Shown here: positions 42,031 through 49,970 of the stretch, in pieces | Layout of the letters: each line of letters opens with the position of its first letter | Numbering within the stretch: the first letter of the stretch is position 1 | NCBI GenBank assembly: GCA_041656115.1 | Contig: JBBAED010000002.1 | Location: 198,005 to 262,004 of the forward strand | Direction of reading: 5' to 3' | Length of the DNA: 64,000 nt | From: Dehalococcoidales bacterium | Lineage (GTDB): Bacteria > Chloroflexota > Dehalococcoidia > Dehalococcoidales > UBA5627 | Position numbers and translations under genes: made by a program | Notes under the pieces: model-generated | What the model saw: only the letters and a program-made list of their open reading frames with translations | What the model was told of the DNA's origin: nothing | Databases searched by the model: none

Positions 42031-43968
42031 ATGAAGATAAATTGGAAGCGTACAATCATAGTCTATGCGGCTATAATTGTACTTGCCATTCTTTTCTCTA
42101 CTTTTATATGGCCCGGTGAACCCAAACCGGAAAAAATCTCTTTGAGCGATGCCATATTAATGTCGCAAGAGGGGAAAATAGTCAGTATCGAAATAAGCGA
42201 TAGCCAGCTTACAATTGTTGATACAAGCAACAAGAAATTTACAACATACAAAGAAGCCAACGTCAGTATTTACGAAATAGACGGTTTCATTTTACAAAAC
42301 GTAGAAGTAGATATTAAAAGCAGCGGATTTAATTGGGGAAGTCTGTTAATCAGCTTTTTACCGCTTCTGATATTCGGGCTTTTAATCTTTTTCTTATTCA
42401 GTCAAGCCAGAGGCGCCAACAGCCAAGCAATGAATTTCGGGCGTTCCAAGGCCAGAATGTTAACCCCGAGCACTCCGACGATTACCTTTGATGACGTCGC
42501 CGGTGTGGATGAAGCCAAACAAGAACTTTTTGAAGTGGTTGATTTTCTGAGAACACGTGAAAAATACCAATCGTTAGGGGCACGCATTCCCAAGGGTATC
42601 CTTTTGGTTGGCCCCCCCGGTACCGGTAAAACACTAATGGCAAAGGCCATCGCCGGTGAAGCCGGTGTGCCTTTCTTCTCGATTAGCGGCAGTGAATTTG
42701 TTGAGATGTTTGTCGGTGTGGGTGCCTCGCGTGTCCGTGATTTATTTGATCAAGCCAAACGGAATGCCCCTTGTATTATTTTTATTGATGAAATTGATGC
42801 CGTCGGGCGTCAGCGCGGCGCCGGAATGGGCGGCGGCCATGATGAAAGAGAGCAAACCCTTAACCAAATTCTGGTTGAGATGGACGGGTTTGATACGAAT
42901 ACCAGCGTTATTGTAATTGCGGCAACCAACAGACCCGATATTTTAGACGAAGCCTTGCTAAGGCCCGGGCGCTTTGACCGCAGAATTACACTTGACCGCC
43001 CCGATATTGTCGGGCGGAAGGCTATCCTAAAAATACACAGTAAAGGGAAGCCTTTAAACAAAACGGCCGATTTGGAATCGCTGGCAAAACAAACCGTCGG
43101 GTTTTCCGGAGCCGATTTAGCTAACTTAGTTAACGAAGCGGCTATCCTAGCTGCCCGCCGCAGTAAAAAGAGTATCGGGATGGCTGAACTCGAAGAATCA
43201 ATTGACAGGGTTATTGCCGGCCCCGAAAGAAGAAGCCGCAAAATCAGCCCGAAAGAAAAAGAGATTACGGCCTACCACGAGGCCGGTCATGCGCTGGTTG
43301 CCAGAATGTCGCCCAATGCCGACCCTGTTCATAAAATCTCGATTGTCGCCAGAGGGATGAGTTTAGGTCATACCAGGCAGCTGCCGACCGAGGACCGCTA
43401 TCTTTTAACGCGTTCTCAGTTTAAAGATATGCTGGCAACCCTGCTTGGCGGGCGTATCGCAGAAGAAATTATATTTGATGAAATCAGTACCGGTGCATCG
43501 GATGATATCCGCCGCGCAACAGCATTGGCACATAAAATGGTAACCGATTACGGTATGAGCGATAAATTGGGAACCCGAACATTCGGCAATAAACAGGAAA
43601 TGATCTTTTTGGGGCGCGAAATATCCGAACAACGCGATTACGGCGATGAAATAGCAAACATCATCGACGACGAAGTTAATAATATTGTTCAGACGGCTTA
43701 CGACAGTGCCAAAGAGATATTGCTTAAAAACAGAGACCGGCTTGAACATATTGCTCAATATTTAATGGCGAAAGAAACCATTGAAGCCGACGAATTGGAA
43801 AAACTGTTTACCGAGCCGGTGGAAACATTGGAAGCCGAGCTGCAGGAATATATCTCTACAGAATCGGCAAAGGAAGTTCCCGCAGTTGAACCTGTTGTCG
43901 ATGAAGGGCCGAAAGAAAAAGTTGCCGATTTAATCAAGCAACCTAAACAAGCCCCCGGGGCTGCATAG
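42031..43968 (+). CDS. ftsH: ATP-dependent zinc metalloprotease FtsH
   Basis: A 645-residue membrane protease. N-terminal membrane helices lie at about 8-27 and 107-127. The AAA domain has Walker A GPPGTGKT (about 194-201), IIFIDEIDAVG (Walker B) and the second region of homology with RPGRFDRRI. The zinc protease site is HEAGH at 416-420, with the distal Asp in the LLGGRIAEE / GASDDIRRA region. It degrades misfolded membrane proteins and regulators. The acidic C-terminal 60 residues are low complexity. GAGGT precedes ATG 42031. The upstream 160 bp contains two TATAAT boxes. moaE follows at 26 bp. Confidence 0.97.
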   Translation: MKINWKRTIIVYAAIIVLAILFSTFIWPGEPKPEKISLSDAILMSQEGKIVSIEISDSQLTIVDTSNKKFTTYKEANVSIYEIDGFILQNVEVDIKSSGFNWGSLLISFLPLLIFGLLIFFLFSQARGANSQAMNFGRSKARMLTPSTPTITFDDVAGVDEAKQELFEVVDFLRTREKYQSLGARIPKGILLVGPPGTGKTLMAKAIAGEAGVPFFSISGSEFVEMFVGVGASRVRDLFDQAKRNAPCIIFIDEIDAVGRQRGAGMGGGHDEREQTLNQILVEMDGFDTNTSVIVIAATNRPDILDEALLRPGRFDRRITLDRPDIVGRKAILKIHSKGKPLNKTADLESLAKQTVGFSGADLANLVNEAAILAARRSKKSIGMAELEESIDRVIAGPERRSRKISPKEKEITAYHEAGHALVARMSPNADPVHKISIVARGMSLGHTRQLPTEDRYLLTRSQFKDMLATLLGGRIAEEIIFDEISTGASDDIRRATALAHKMVTDYGMSDKLGTRTFGNKQEMIFLGREISEQRDYGDEIANIIDDEVNNIVQTAYDSAKEILLKNRDRLEHIAQYLMAKETIEADELEKLFTEPVETLEAELQEYISTESAKEVPAVEPVVDEGPKEKVADLIKQPKQAPGAA

Positions 43969-43994
43969 TTTTAATTTAAAAAGGAGCTTAATTA

Positions 43995-44408
43995 ATGGTA
44001 GAAATTACTAACAGCGTTATACCGATTGAAGATGTACTTAACAGCGTTCGCAATGATGCCAGCGGCGGGATTATTGCTTACATCGGGCTTATCAGGGATA
44101 ATTCTTACGAAAAACGGGTTGTTTCCGTTGAGTACGGCAACGAGGACGGGGATGCCGAAGCAAGGCTGCAAAAGATTGTTGACGATACAAAAGAGAAATG
44201 GCCTGTAAACGACATGGCAATCGTCCATAGGGTTGGAAAACTGAATGTCGGCGATAATAACGTCGTAATCGCCGTATCGACGGGACACCGCCAAGAAGGC
44301 TTTGCCGCTTGTCAATTTGCCATTGATAAATTCAAGGAAGGGCTTCCGACATCCAAAAAGGAAACCTATACCGATGGTACTTGCTTGGATTACAAACCGA
44401 AGTGCTAA
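43995..44408 (+). CDS. moaE: Molybdopterin synthase catalytic subunit MoaE
   Basis: A 137-residue protein with GGIIAYIGLIRDNSYEKRV and IVHRVGKLNVGDNNVVIAVST followed by HRQEGFAACQFAIDKFKE, the MoaE fold. It transfers sulfur from MoaD thiocarboxylate to precursor Z. The usual PIWKKE catalytic segment reads PTSKKETYTDG here, keeping the Lys pair. moaD is not adjacent. AAGGAG precedes ATG 43995. Its stop codon touches the target duplication of the insertion at 44417. Confidence 0.85.
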   Translation: MVEITNSVIPIEDVLNSVRNDASGGIIAYIGLIRDNSYEKRVVSVEYGNEDGDAEARLQKIVDDTKEKWPVNDMAIVHRVGKLNVGDNNVVIAVSTGHRQEGFAACQFAIDKFKEGLPTSKKETYTDGTCLDYKPKC

Positions 44409-44416
44409 TTTAGTTT
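44409..44416 (+). repeat. Target-site duplication, left copy
   Basis: TTTAGTTT, identical to 45835-45842, immediately outside the left end of the insertion and directly after the moaE stop codon. Confidence 0.75.
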
Positions 44417-44436
44417 GGTACTTGTAACTTCTCGCA

Positions 44437-44685
44437 TCATATATTAGGCACTCCTTTAACTGGCTCTGGCTTAAGAGTCTGGGCTATAGGAGCTTTCTCA
44501 AAACCAATAATATCAGCCCAACTACGAGAATTATATTTTAGACCAGTGGCTTCAGCAGGTGATCTGTTATTTAATGCCATGTGAGGCTTAAAAAAGTTAT
44601 AGTGAACCAGCCAACCATCGGTAAACCTTTGCAGGGTGTTTTTATTCTTTAAGGCACGCATTACTTTTGTGCGGCTTTCTCCTGA
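44437..44685 (-). pseudogene. C-terminal fragment of an IS6/IS240-type DDE transposase
   Basis: About 75 residues from ATG 44661 plus a few upstream codons, reading RTKVMRALKNKNTLQRFTDG and then VHYNFFKPHMALNNRSPAEA. This is the end of the DDE domain in IS240-like transposases. A stop codon precedes it and the catalytic Asp residues are absent, so it cannot be active. Its tail ends close to the left terminal repeat. Confidence 0.8.
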
Positions 44686-44770
44686 TTATGGGTTTATGAT
44701 ATGTGCCTGATTTTCCTAAGTATCGAATGTATTTTTGAATTATCTTTCCGCCTTCATGGACAGTCTCAAA
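44642..44770 (-). pseudogene. Short coding remnant inside the insertion
   Basis: A 42-codon open frame without a start reads FETVHEGGKIIQKYIRYLGK and continues into another frame of the transposase fragment. The IRYLGK pattern occurs near the N-terminus of some transposases, but I cannot assign it. It is probably a decayed part of the element. Confidence 0.35.
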
Positions 44771-44826
44771 TTAATAGCCATACCAATTCCCTGAATGCGG
44801 CGGTATCTCTTTTGCTATTACAAAGC

Positions 44827-45744
44827 TCATTTATTTGCCCTTCTCTGTGCTCGATTTTGTACCGTGCCTTTTCCATTACTTTGTTCGGATATATTATCCC
44901 TCAAATTTCGCTCTTTATGTTTGAGTATAGCTTCTCTAACACCTGCGATTAATATTGATATTTGTCTTTCTACTAATGGTTTTAATTGGCTCTTTTTAGC
45001 ATAGATTCTAGCTGGTAATTTTTCTTTTAATATAGGGTTTTCATAAAGTGGTTTTGTACTAAGTAGCATATAATAATATCTTTCTGATATTGTAAAATAA
45101 TTCGATATTTGTACACTTATATATGCTGAAGAGGCTTTTCTTTGTAGGGACTTTATCCTTTTTTCGTAATGCTTATATTTATGTGTAGACTTTAATTCAT
45201 TTAACCCTGCATGATAGGTATCCAATATACTGCTCATATCCCCTAAGTCCAGAAGGGCTTGCTCTGTTTTATTATTTATACCGTTTATAGATATTTTTCT
45301 CATATACGCTCTGTTAACTGTATCAAATTCTTTTTCTATAGCTTTTTTATCTTTATTATATTCTATTGCTTTTGATAAAGAATGAAAATCTATTCCAAGT
45401 ATAGTTTGATAATCATTAAATAAATTTTTCCATTGTTCTTCTGACAAATTTAATGAATAATCGTCTACAAAATTAGAGGTAATAACGTCTATTTTTTCAA
45501 TCAAATCTGGAATACTCTCTATATCTTTTTTTATTTTCCAGTCTATAATAAAGGTTATTACGATTAATAATAATGTGATTATTGCGATAATTAATCCCCA
45601 AAGTTGTATTGCATTTAATTGCTCTAGCCACTTGCCTGTAACACTAGCTATCATACCCATCACAGCCAACACCCCCAATAACCAACGTATTGTTGAGATG
45701 GTTTCATTTGCTGTTTGGAAAAATGAAGATATTTTGTCAAACAT
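44827..45744 (-). CDS. Passenger membrane protein of unknown function (305 residues)
   Basis: Two N-terminal membrane helices (about 20-37 and 48-68) are followed by a long, mostly helical cytoplasmic region with many Lys, Glu and Ile residues and a basic C-terminus (RAQRRANK). GGGGGT lies before ATG 45744. It has no similarity to transposases that I recognise; the architecture resembles membrane-anchored sensor or effector proteins of defence systems only in a general way. It is the sole intact gene inside the insertion and is more AT-rich than the surrounding genes, which suggests transfer. Confidence 0.65.
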   Translation of the reverse strand: MFDKISSFFQTANETISTIRWLLGVLAVMGMIASVTGKWLEQLNAIQLWGLIIAIITLLLIVITFIIDWKIKKDIESIPDLIEKIDVITSNFVDDYSLNLSEEQWKNLFNDYQTILGIDFHSLSKAIEYNKDKKAIEKEFDTVNRAYMRKISINGINNKTEQALLDLGDMSSILDTYHAGLNELKSTHKYKHYEKRIKSLQRKASSAYISVQISNYFTISERYYYMLLSTKPLYENPILKEKLPARIYAKKSQLKPLVERQISILIAGVREAILKHKERNLRDNISEQSNGKGTVQNRAQRRANK

Positions 45745-45834
45745 TTTTTAAACCCCCTATCCTTTCGTTTAGGGGTATTATATAGCAAACTTATCATATT
45801 AGGCACTCCCTTGATACGAAAAGTTGCAAGTAAG

Positions 45835-45842
45835 TTTAGTTT
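45835..45842 (+). repeat. Target-site duplication, right copy
   Basis: TTTAGTTT, the second copy of the 8-bp duplication, immediately outside the right end of the insertion. Confidence 0.75.
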
Positions 45843-45860
45843 AATATAACGGACTTTTTG

Positions 45861-45893
45861 AAAACGCCTGTTTTTATGAACGGGCGTTTTTTT
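45861..45893 (+). terminator. Terminator, probably originally of ftsH-moaE
   Basis: A 10-bp stem AAAACGCCTG (45861-45870) with CGGGCGTTTT (45881-45890), one G-U pair, ends in a T-run on the plus strand. It is now placed beyond the insertion, about 1.45 kb from moaE. Confidence 0.75.
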
Positions 45894-45930
45894 GTTTAAA
45901 GATAAAATGGCACAGAGTTATCAAAACTTA

Positions 45931-45966
45931 AGAAACAAAAATGCCTCCCATAAATTAGGAGGCATT
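45931..45966 (-). terminator. Terminator of the polyprenyl synthase operon
   Basis: AATGCCTCC (45940-45948) pairs with GGAGGCATT (45958-45966). On the minus strand it is followed by TTTTGTTTC. It lies just after the polyprenyl synthase stop at 45995. Confidence 0.8.
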
Positions 45967-45994
45967 CTCATAATTAAACCTTATTTTAACGCAT

Positions 45995-46972
45995 TTATTT
46001 ATTGCGCTTAACCACAAAATCGGTAAGGGCAAGAAGCGCCTGACGGTTTTTCCCGTCCGCCACAGCATCCAAATTATGCCTTGCCATATTGCTATACTTT
46101 GAAGCTGTATCATAACACTCATCAATAATGTCTGTGCTTTTTAACAAAGAAATCGCTTCTTTAACGTTTTCTTGCTTATCGCCTTCATCTTTGAAAATAC
46201 GTCGGACGGGGTTATCGCCCGGGAAACGCTCCAAAAGCATCATCGACGGCAATGTCATTGTTCCCTGAATTAAATCAGAGGCAACCGGTTTTCCCAGCTC
46301 ATTCTCGCTGGCGGTAAAATCAAGGATATCGTCTACTATTTGGAAGGAGATTCCTAAATTGATTCCGTAATCTCTCATCGCTTTGATTTCTTCTTCGGAG
46401 GCTCCCCCCAACACCGCCCCGCCCTCGGTTGCCAAAGCAAAAAGAGCCGCTGTTTTACCGGTAATCCGTTCAAGATAATCATCAAACGTTTGGTTGATTT
46501 GGAAGGAACTGAACCCCTGTTTCAATTCGCCGTGAGAAATCGCTTCAAGCGTTTCGGCAAATAACCCGACCACACGCAAATTGCCGGTGGCAATGGCAAA
46601 AAGTGAGGCCTTGGCAAACAAGTAATCCCCAAAAATAATGGCCCTATCCACACCCCAAATACTGTTAATTGTTGCCCGTCCGCGGCGCACGTTGGCTTTG
46701 TCGATAGCATCGTCATGGACAAGCGTGGCAATATGCATTAGTTCACTGGCAGATGCCATATTAACCAACTTTTCGTGCTGATAGTTATACAAACTGCCGG
46801 AATGCAGTGCCAGTAAAGGGCGCACCACTTTACCGCCGGAACCTAAAATTTGTTCCAGCATTTTATGAAGTTCGGGGAAGGTCTTACTCTTTTCGGACGC
46901 AAGCACTTTAAACTTATCTTCAACCCCGGTAAGCCCGTCTTTAACGAGCGAATAAACTTGTTTTATATCCAC
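45995..46972 (-). CDS. Polyprenyl diphosphate synthase
   Basis: A 325-residue trans-isoprenyl synthase that elongates FPP/GPP with IPP. The first Asp-rich motif is LVHDDAID (about 88-92), preceded by the conserved GGKVVRPLLALHS. The second motif is QIVDDILDF (about 211-215). The chain length and product (quinone side chain or membrane isoprenoid) cannot be told. The start is GTG 46972, with AGGAGAAATATCGTC upstream. It follows metG on the same strand and ends in a terminator. Confidence 0.93.
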   Translation of the reverse strand: MDIKQVYSLVKDGLTGVEDKFKVLASEKSKTFPELHKMLEQILGSGGKVVRPLLALHSGSLYNYQHEKLVNMASASELMHIATLVHDDAIDKANVRRGRATINSIWGVDRAIIFGDYLFAKASLFAIATGNLRVVGLFAETLEAISHGELKQGFSSFQINQTFDDYLERITGKTAALFALATEGGAVLGGASEEEIKAMRDYGINLGISFQIVDDILDFTASENELGKPVASDLIQGTMTLPSMMLLERFPGDNPVRRIFKDEGDKQENVKEAISLLKSTDIIDECYDTASKYSNMARHNLDAVADGKNRQALLALTDFVVKRNK

Positions 46973-46993
46973 GACGATATTTCTCCTATCGTT

Positions 46994-48670
46994 TTATATT
47001 TCATCGCTTTTGCCGAGTCTAGCGGTTTCTTGTTCGATAATCTCTTCATCCAGCTTGGTAAAAAGCGGCTGGGGCGGTAATAATTTTTGCCCCGGCGAAG
47101 GAAGGCGTAATTGCCATCCGTCATCTTCCACTTTACCGTCAAAACCGAGATATTCGTGCAATTTTTGAGAGCTAAACGGCAGGAAAGGATAAAATGCGGT
47201 TCTAAGGCCGGAAATAACCGAGATTGCCACATAAAGGGTTACCGCTGCCGCTTGCCTATCGATTTTAATAACCTTCCAAGGGGATTTTTCTTCAAGATAG
47301 CGATTAGCTTCCTGTGCCAATGCCATTGCTGTTCGAATGGCTTCCTTAAACTTGCACGCGGCTATCAATTCCCCCATTTTTTCCAACGTCGCTTCGGTTT
47401 TTTTCAAGATAACCTGGTTTTCATCATCTATATCGATCGGATCCGGAACACAACCGTCAAAACTGCGGTAAGTAAAAGTCAGAACGCGTTGAACCAAATT
47501 ACCGTATGTCGCTACCAACTCGTCGTTATTGCGGCGTACAAATTCACGCCATGAGAAATCGGTATCGCTGGATTCCGGCATATTCGCCGAAAGTAAATAT
47601 CTTAACGGGTCGGGGTCGTAGCGCGAGAGATAATCCGGCAGCCAAACCGCCCAATTTAAGCTGCTTGAAAGTTTCCTGCCCTCAATGGTGAGGTATTCAT
47701 TGGCAGGAACATCGTAAGGTAAATTAAGACCTCCGTATCCCAAAAGCATCGCCGGCCAAATTATGGTATGGAAAGGAATATTGTCCTTCCCGATGAAATT
47801 ATAGCTTTTAACGTCATCGGCTTGCCAGAATTCGCGCCATTTATCGGGGTTACCACCGGCTTTTGCCCATTCCTTGGAGGCTGACAGATAACCGATAACC
47901 GCCTCAAACCAAACATATATGCGCTTGCCCTCATAGCCCTCAAACGGCAGCGGAACCCCCCAACTGATATCACGTGTAATTGCCCGGTCTTTTAATCCGG
48001 ATTGGAGGTAGCCGATTGTAAAATTGGCAACGTTTGCGCGCCAATGTTTCTGTTTTTTAACCCATGTCAACAGCTCGTCTTCAAAAGCGGAAAGCTTAAG
48101 AAAGAACTGTTCGGAATCGCGAAACTCAGGGGTTGTGCCGCATGTTCTGCAACGTGGGGCTTTTAATTCATTCGGGTTTAAGGGTTGCCCGCACTTGTCG
48201 CATTGATCCCCGCGCGCACCCTCGTAACCGCATAAATGACATGTTCCTTCTACGTAACGGTCCGGTAGATAGCGGTTGCATTTAGAGCAATAAGGCTGTA
48301 AGACAGTATCCTTATAAATGTACCCCTTATTAAAAAGGGTCATAAAGATATCCTGCGATACTTCCCGGTGGTTTTCGGTTCCGGTACTGGTAAAAAGGTC
48401 AAACGTTATTCCAAAATCTTTAAAAGACTCTAAAAATTGCTTGTGATATTTTTCGGCAATTTCGGAAGGCTCTACCCCCTCCTGCTCGGCGCGAATCGTT
48501 ATCGGTGTGCCGTGCACGTCCGACCCCGATACCATTAAAACAAGATTGCCCTTTGTACGGTGATAACGGGCAAAAATATCCGGCGGGAGGTAGGCTCCGG
48601 CAATATGACCCAAGTGAAGCGAACTATTGGCATACGGCCAAGCCACTCCGATAAGTATTTTTTCTCTCAT
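46994..48670 (-). CDS. metG: Methionyl-tRNA synthetase
   Basis: A 558-residue class I synthetase. The HIGH motif is HLGH (18-21) and the KMSKS-like loop is GRKLSSSLNWAVW (about 328-335). A zinc knuckle domain has eight Cys (CSKCNRYLP ... CHLCGYEGARGDQCDKCG ... CRTCG), so two zinc sites are likely. It lacks the C-terminal dimerisation domain of longer MetG. It starts 6 bp after a small zinc-ribbon-like gene and is followed by the polyprenyl synthase. Confidence 0.96.
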   Translation of the reverse strand: MREKILIGVAWPYANSSLHLGHIAGAYLPPDIFARYHRTKGNLVLMVSGSDVHGTPITIRAEQEGVEPSEIAEKYHKQFLESFKDFGITFDLFTSTGTENHREVSQDIFMTLFNKGYIYKDTVLQPYCSKCNRYLPDRYVEGTCHLCGYEGARGDQCDKCGQPLNPNELKAPRCRTCGTTPEFRDSEQFFLKLSAFEDELLTWVKKQKHWRANVANFTIGYLQSGLKDRAITRDISWGVPLPFEGYEGKRIYVWFEAVIGYLSASKEWAKAGGNPDKWREFWQADDVKSYNFIGKDNIPFHTIIWPAMLLGYGGLNLPYDVPANEYLTIEGRKLSSSLNWAVWLPDYLSRYDPDPLRYLLSANMPESSDTDFSWREFVRRNNDELVATYGNLVQRVLTFTYRSFDGCVPDPIDIDDENQVILKKTEATLEKMGELIAACKFKEAIRTAMALAQEANRYLEEKSPWKVIKIDRQAAAVTLYVAISVISGLRTAFYPFLPFSSQKLHEYLGFDGKVEDDGWQLRLPSPGQKLLPPQPLFTKLDEEIIEQETARLGKSDEI

Positions 48671-48676
48671 ACCGCC

Positions 48677-48913
48677 TTATTCCTGATTAAAATCCGATTC
48701 GGTAAAAAAGGAAAGGATTTTTTCGCCTTTTTCCACTTTATAATGCGCATATCCTTTATCGAGGGCGCATTTTACGCAGTAGCGCACGGTCTCACCCTTT
48801 TCAACTTCTTTGCCGTCTTCTTCATCAACGCAAAGATACCTCTCCGGATATTGAATAACACGATTACAAATATCGCAGTTAATTCCGCCTAATGAGATAC
48901 ATCCCCTTCTCAT
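48677..48913 (-). CDS. Small CxxC protein upstream of metG
   Basis: A 78-residue protein with two Cys pairs (CDIC near residue 13 and CVKC near residue 46) flanking a strand-rich middle, compatible with a zinc ribbon. There is no family name I recognise. AAAGGAG lies before ATG 48913, and the gap to metG is 6 bp, so the two are co-transcribed. A role linked to tRNA or translation is only suggested by position. Confidence 0.65.
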   Translation of the reverse strand: MRRGCISLGGINCDICNRVIQYPERYLCVDEEDGKEVEKGETVRYCVKCALDKGYAHYKVEKGEKILSFFTESDFNQE

Positions 48914-48963
48914 ATTTAACTCTTTAACTCCTTTTAATCATCAATCAGATATTAACAAACGGA

Positions 48964-49779
48964 TTACGATAAAAGTTTCAGCCACGCCTGGTAAACTTCT
49001 TTTTTCGCTAATCCAGTTTCTTTAACCACTTTTTCCACAGATTCTCTGGCCCCTAACCCCTCTTGCTGTAATGCCTCAAGCCTTTTGATTACATCGCCGG
49101 TAAGCTGTGGTTTTTCCTTGGCTTTGCCGTCAATCACAAGAACAAATTCGCCTCTCGGATCGTTAAAGTGTTCCAGCGCCTCGCTAGCCGTTCCCCGAAA
49201 GACTTCTTCGTACATTTTTGTAAGTTCACGGCAAACACAAATTCTTCTGTCGCCTAAAACGTATATTATATCACTTAATGCCGCCTGCAAGCGATGAGGC
49301 GCTTCGTAAGCGATTATTGTACCGGTTTCGGAAAGAACTGTTGTAAGCACCTTTCTTCTGTCGCCGATTCTGCGCGGCAGGAAACCGATAAAAGTAAAAC
49401 GATCTGTCGGCAAGCCCGAAACAGCCAGAGCCGTTATGATTGCCGAGGGTCCGGGAATCGGTACAACCGTAAAACCCTTTTCAACAGCGGCGGCAACCAG
49501 CTCGTATCCGGGGTCGGAAATACCCGGCATCCCGGCTTCCGAAACAATGGCTATATCTTTCTGCTCCAGTTGGCTTAAGATATAGTCCAGCTTATCTATT
49601 TTATTATGCTCGTAATAACTTGTCAGGGACGTTTTTATCTCGTATTTGTCCAGTAGTATCCTGGTTTTACGTGTATCTTCGGCAGCAATTAAATCTACCT
49701 CACGCAAAATCCTGACAGCTCGCGGGGAAATATCTTCCAAGTTTCCAATGGGGGTCGCCACAATATACAGGCTAGGCAT
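48964..49779 (-). CDS. rsmI: 16S rRNA (cytidine(1402)-2'-O)-methyltransferase RsmI
   Basis: A 271-residue tetrapyrrole-methylase-fold enzyme. LYIVATPIGNLEDISPRAV (about 4-22) and AEDTRKTRILL are at the N-terminus, followed by VSEAGMPGISDPG (SAM-binding region) and PGPSAIITALAVSGL. It modifies the ribosomal decoding centre. It is the first gene of a minus-strand run that continues with the CxxC gene and metG. Its upstream region is shared with the divergent guaB3. Confidence 0.95.
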   Translation of the reverse strand: MPSLYIVATPIGNLEDISPRAVRILREVDLIAAEDTRKTRILLDKYEIKTSLTSYYEHNKIDKLDYILSQLEQKDIAIVSEAGMPGISDPGYELVAAAVEKGFTVVPIPGPSAIITALAVSGLPTDRFTFIGFLPRRIGDRRKVLTTVLSETGTIIAYEAPHRLQAALSDIIYVLGDRRICVCRELTKMYEEVFRGTASEALEHFNDPRGEFVLVIDGKAKEKPQLTGDVIKRLEALQQEGLGARESVEKVVKETGLAKKEVYQAWLKLLS

Positions 49780-49970
49780 TTATATTTTGTCTTCCTTATT
49801 TTTTACATTATAACGTAATCGGTTTTCAGAGTCTAGAAAATAATATGCAGACCTGCTACTGTTTGTGATATAATAACCAATTAAATTTAGCAAACCGCTT
49901 TTTTTATTTTCTTTTAACCATTTAACTGCTACCGTATACTATATATTAATTTCATTAAGGAGGAAAAGTT

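Larger units (their letters stand above)
44417..45834. mobile_element. IS6/IS240-like insertion of about 1.4 kb with a passenger gene
   Basis: Both ends carry related inverted repeats: left ACTTGTAACTTCTCGCATCA (44420-44439) and right, read inward, ACTTGCAACTTTTCGTATCA (45812-45831), which match at 17 of 20. The element is flanked by the 8-bp direct duplication TTTAGTTT, the size generated by IS6-family transposition. A second repeat, TTAGGCACTCC, occurs in direct orientation next to each end (44444 and 45799). Inside are the tail of a DDE transposase, another short remnant and a 305-residue gene. Host moaE is uninterrupted, but its terminator is now 1.45 kb away. Base composition is more AT-rich than the flanks. 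Confidence 0.75.
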
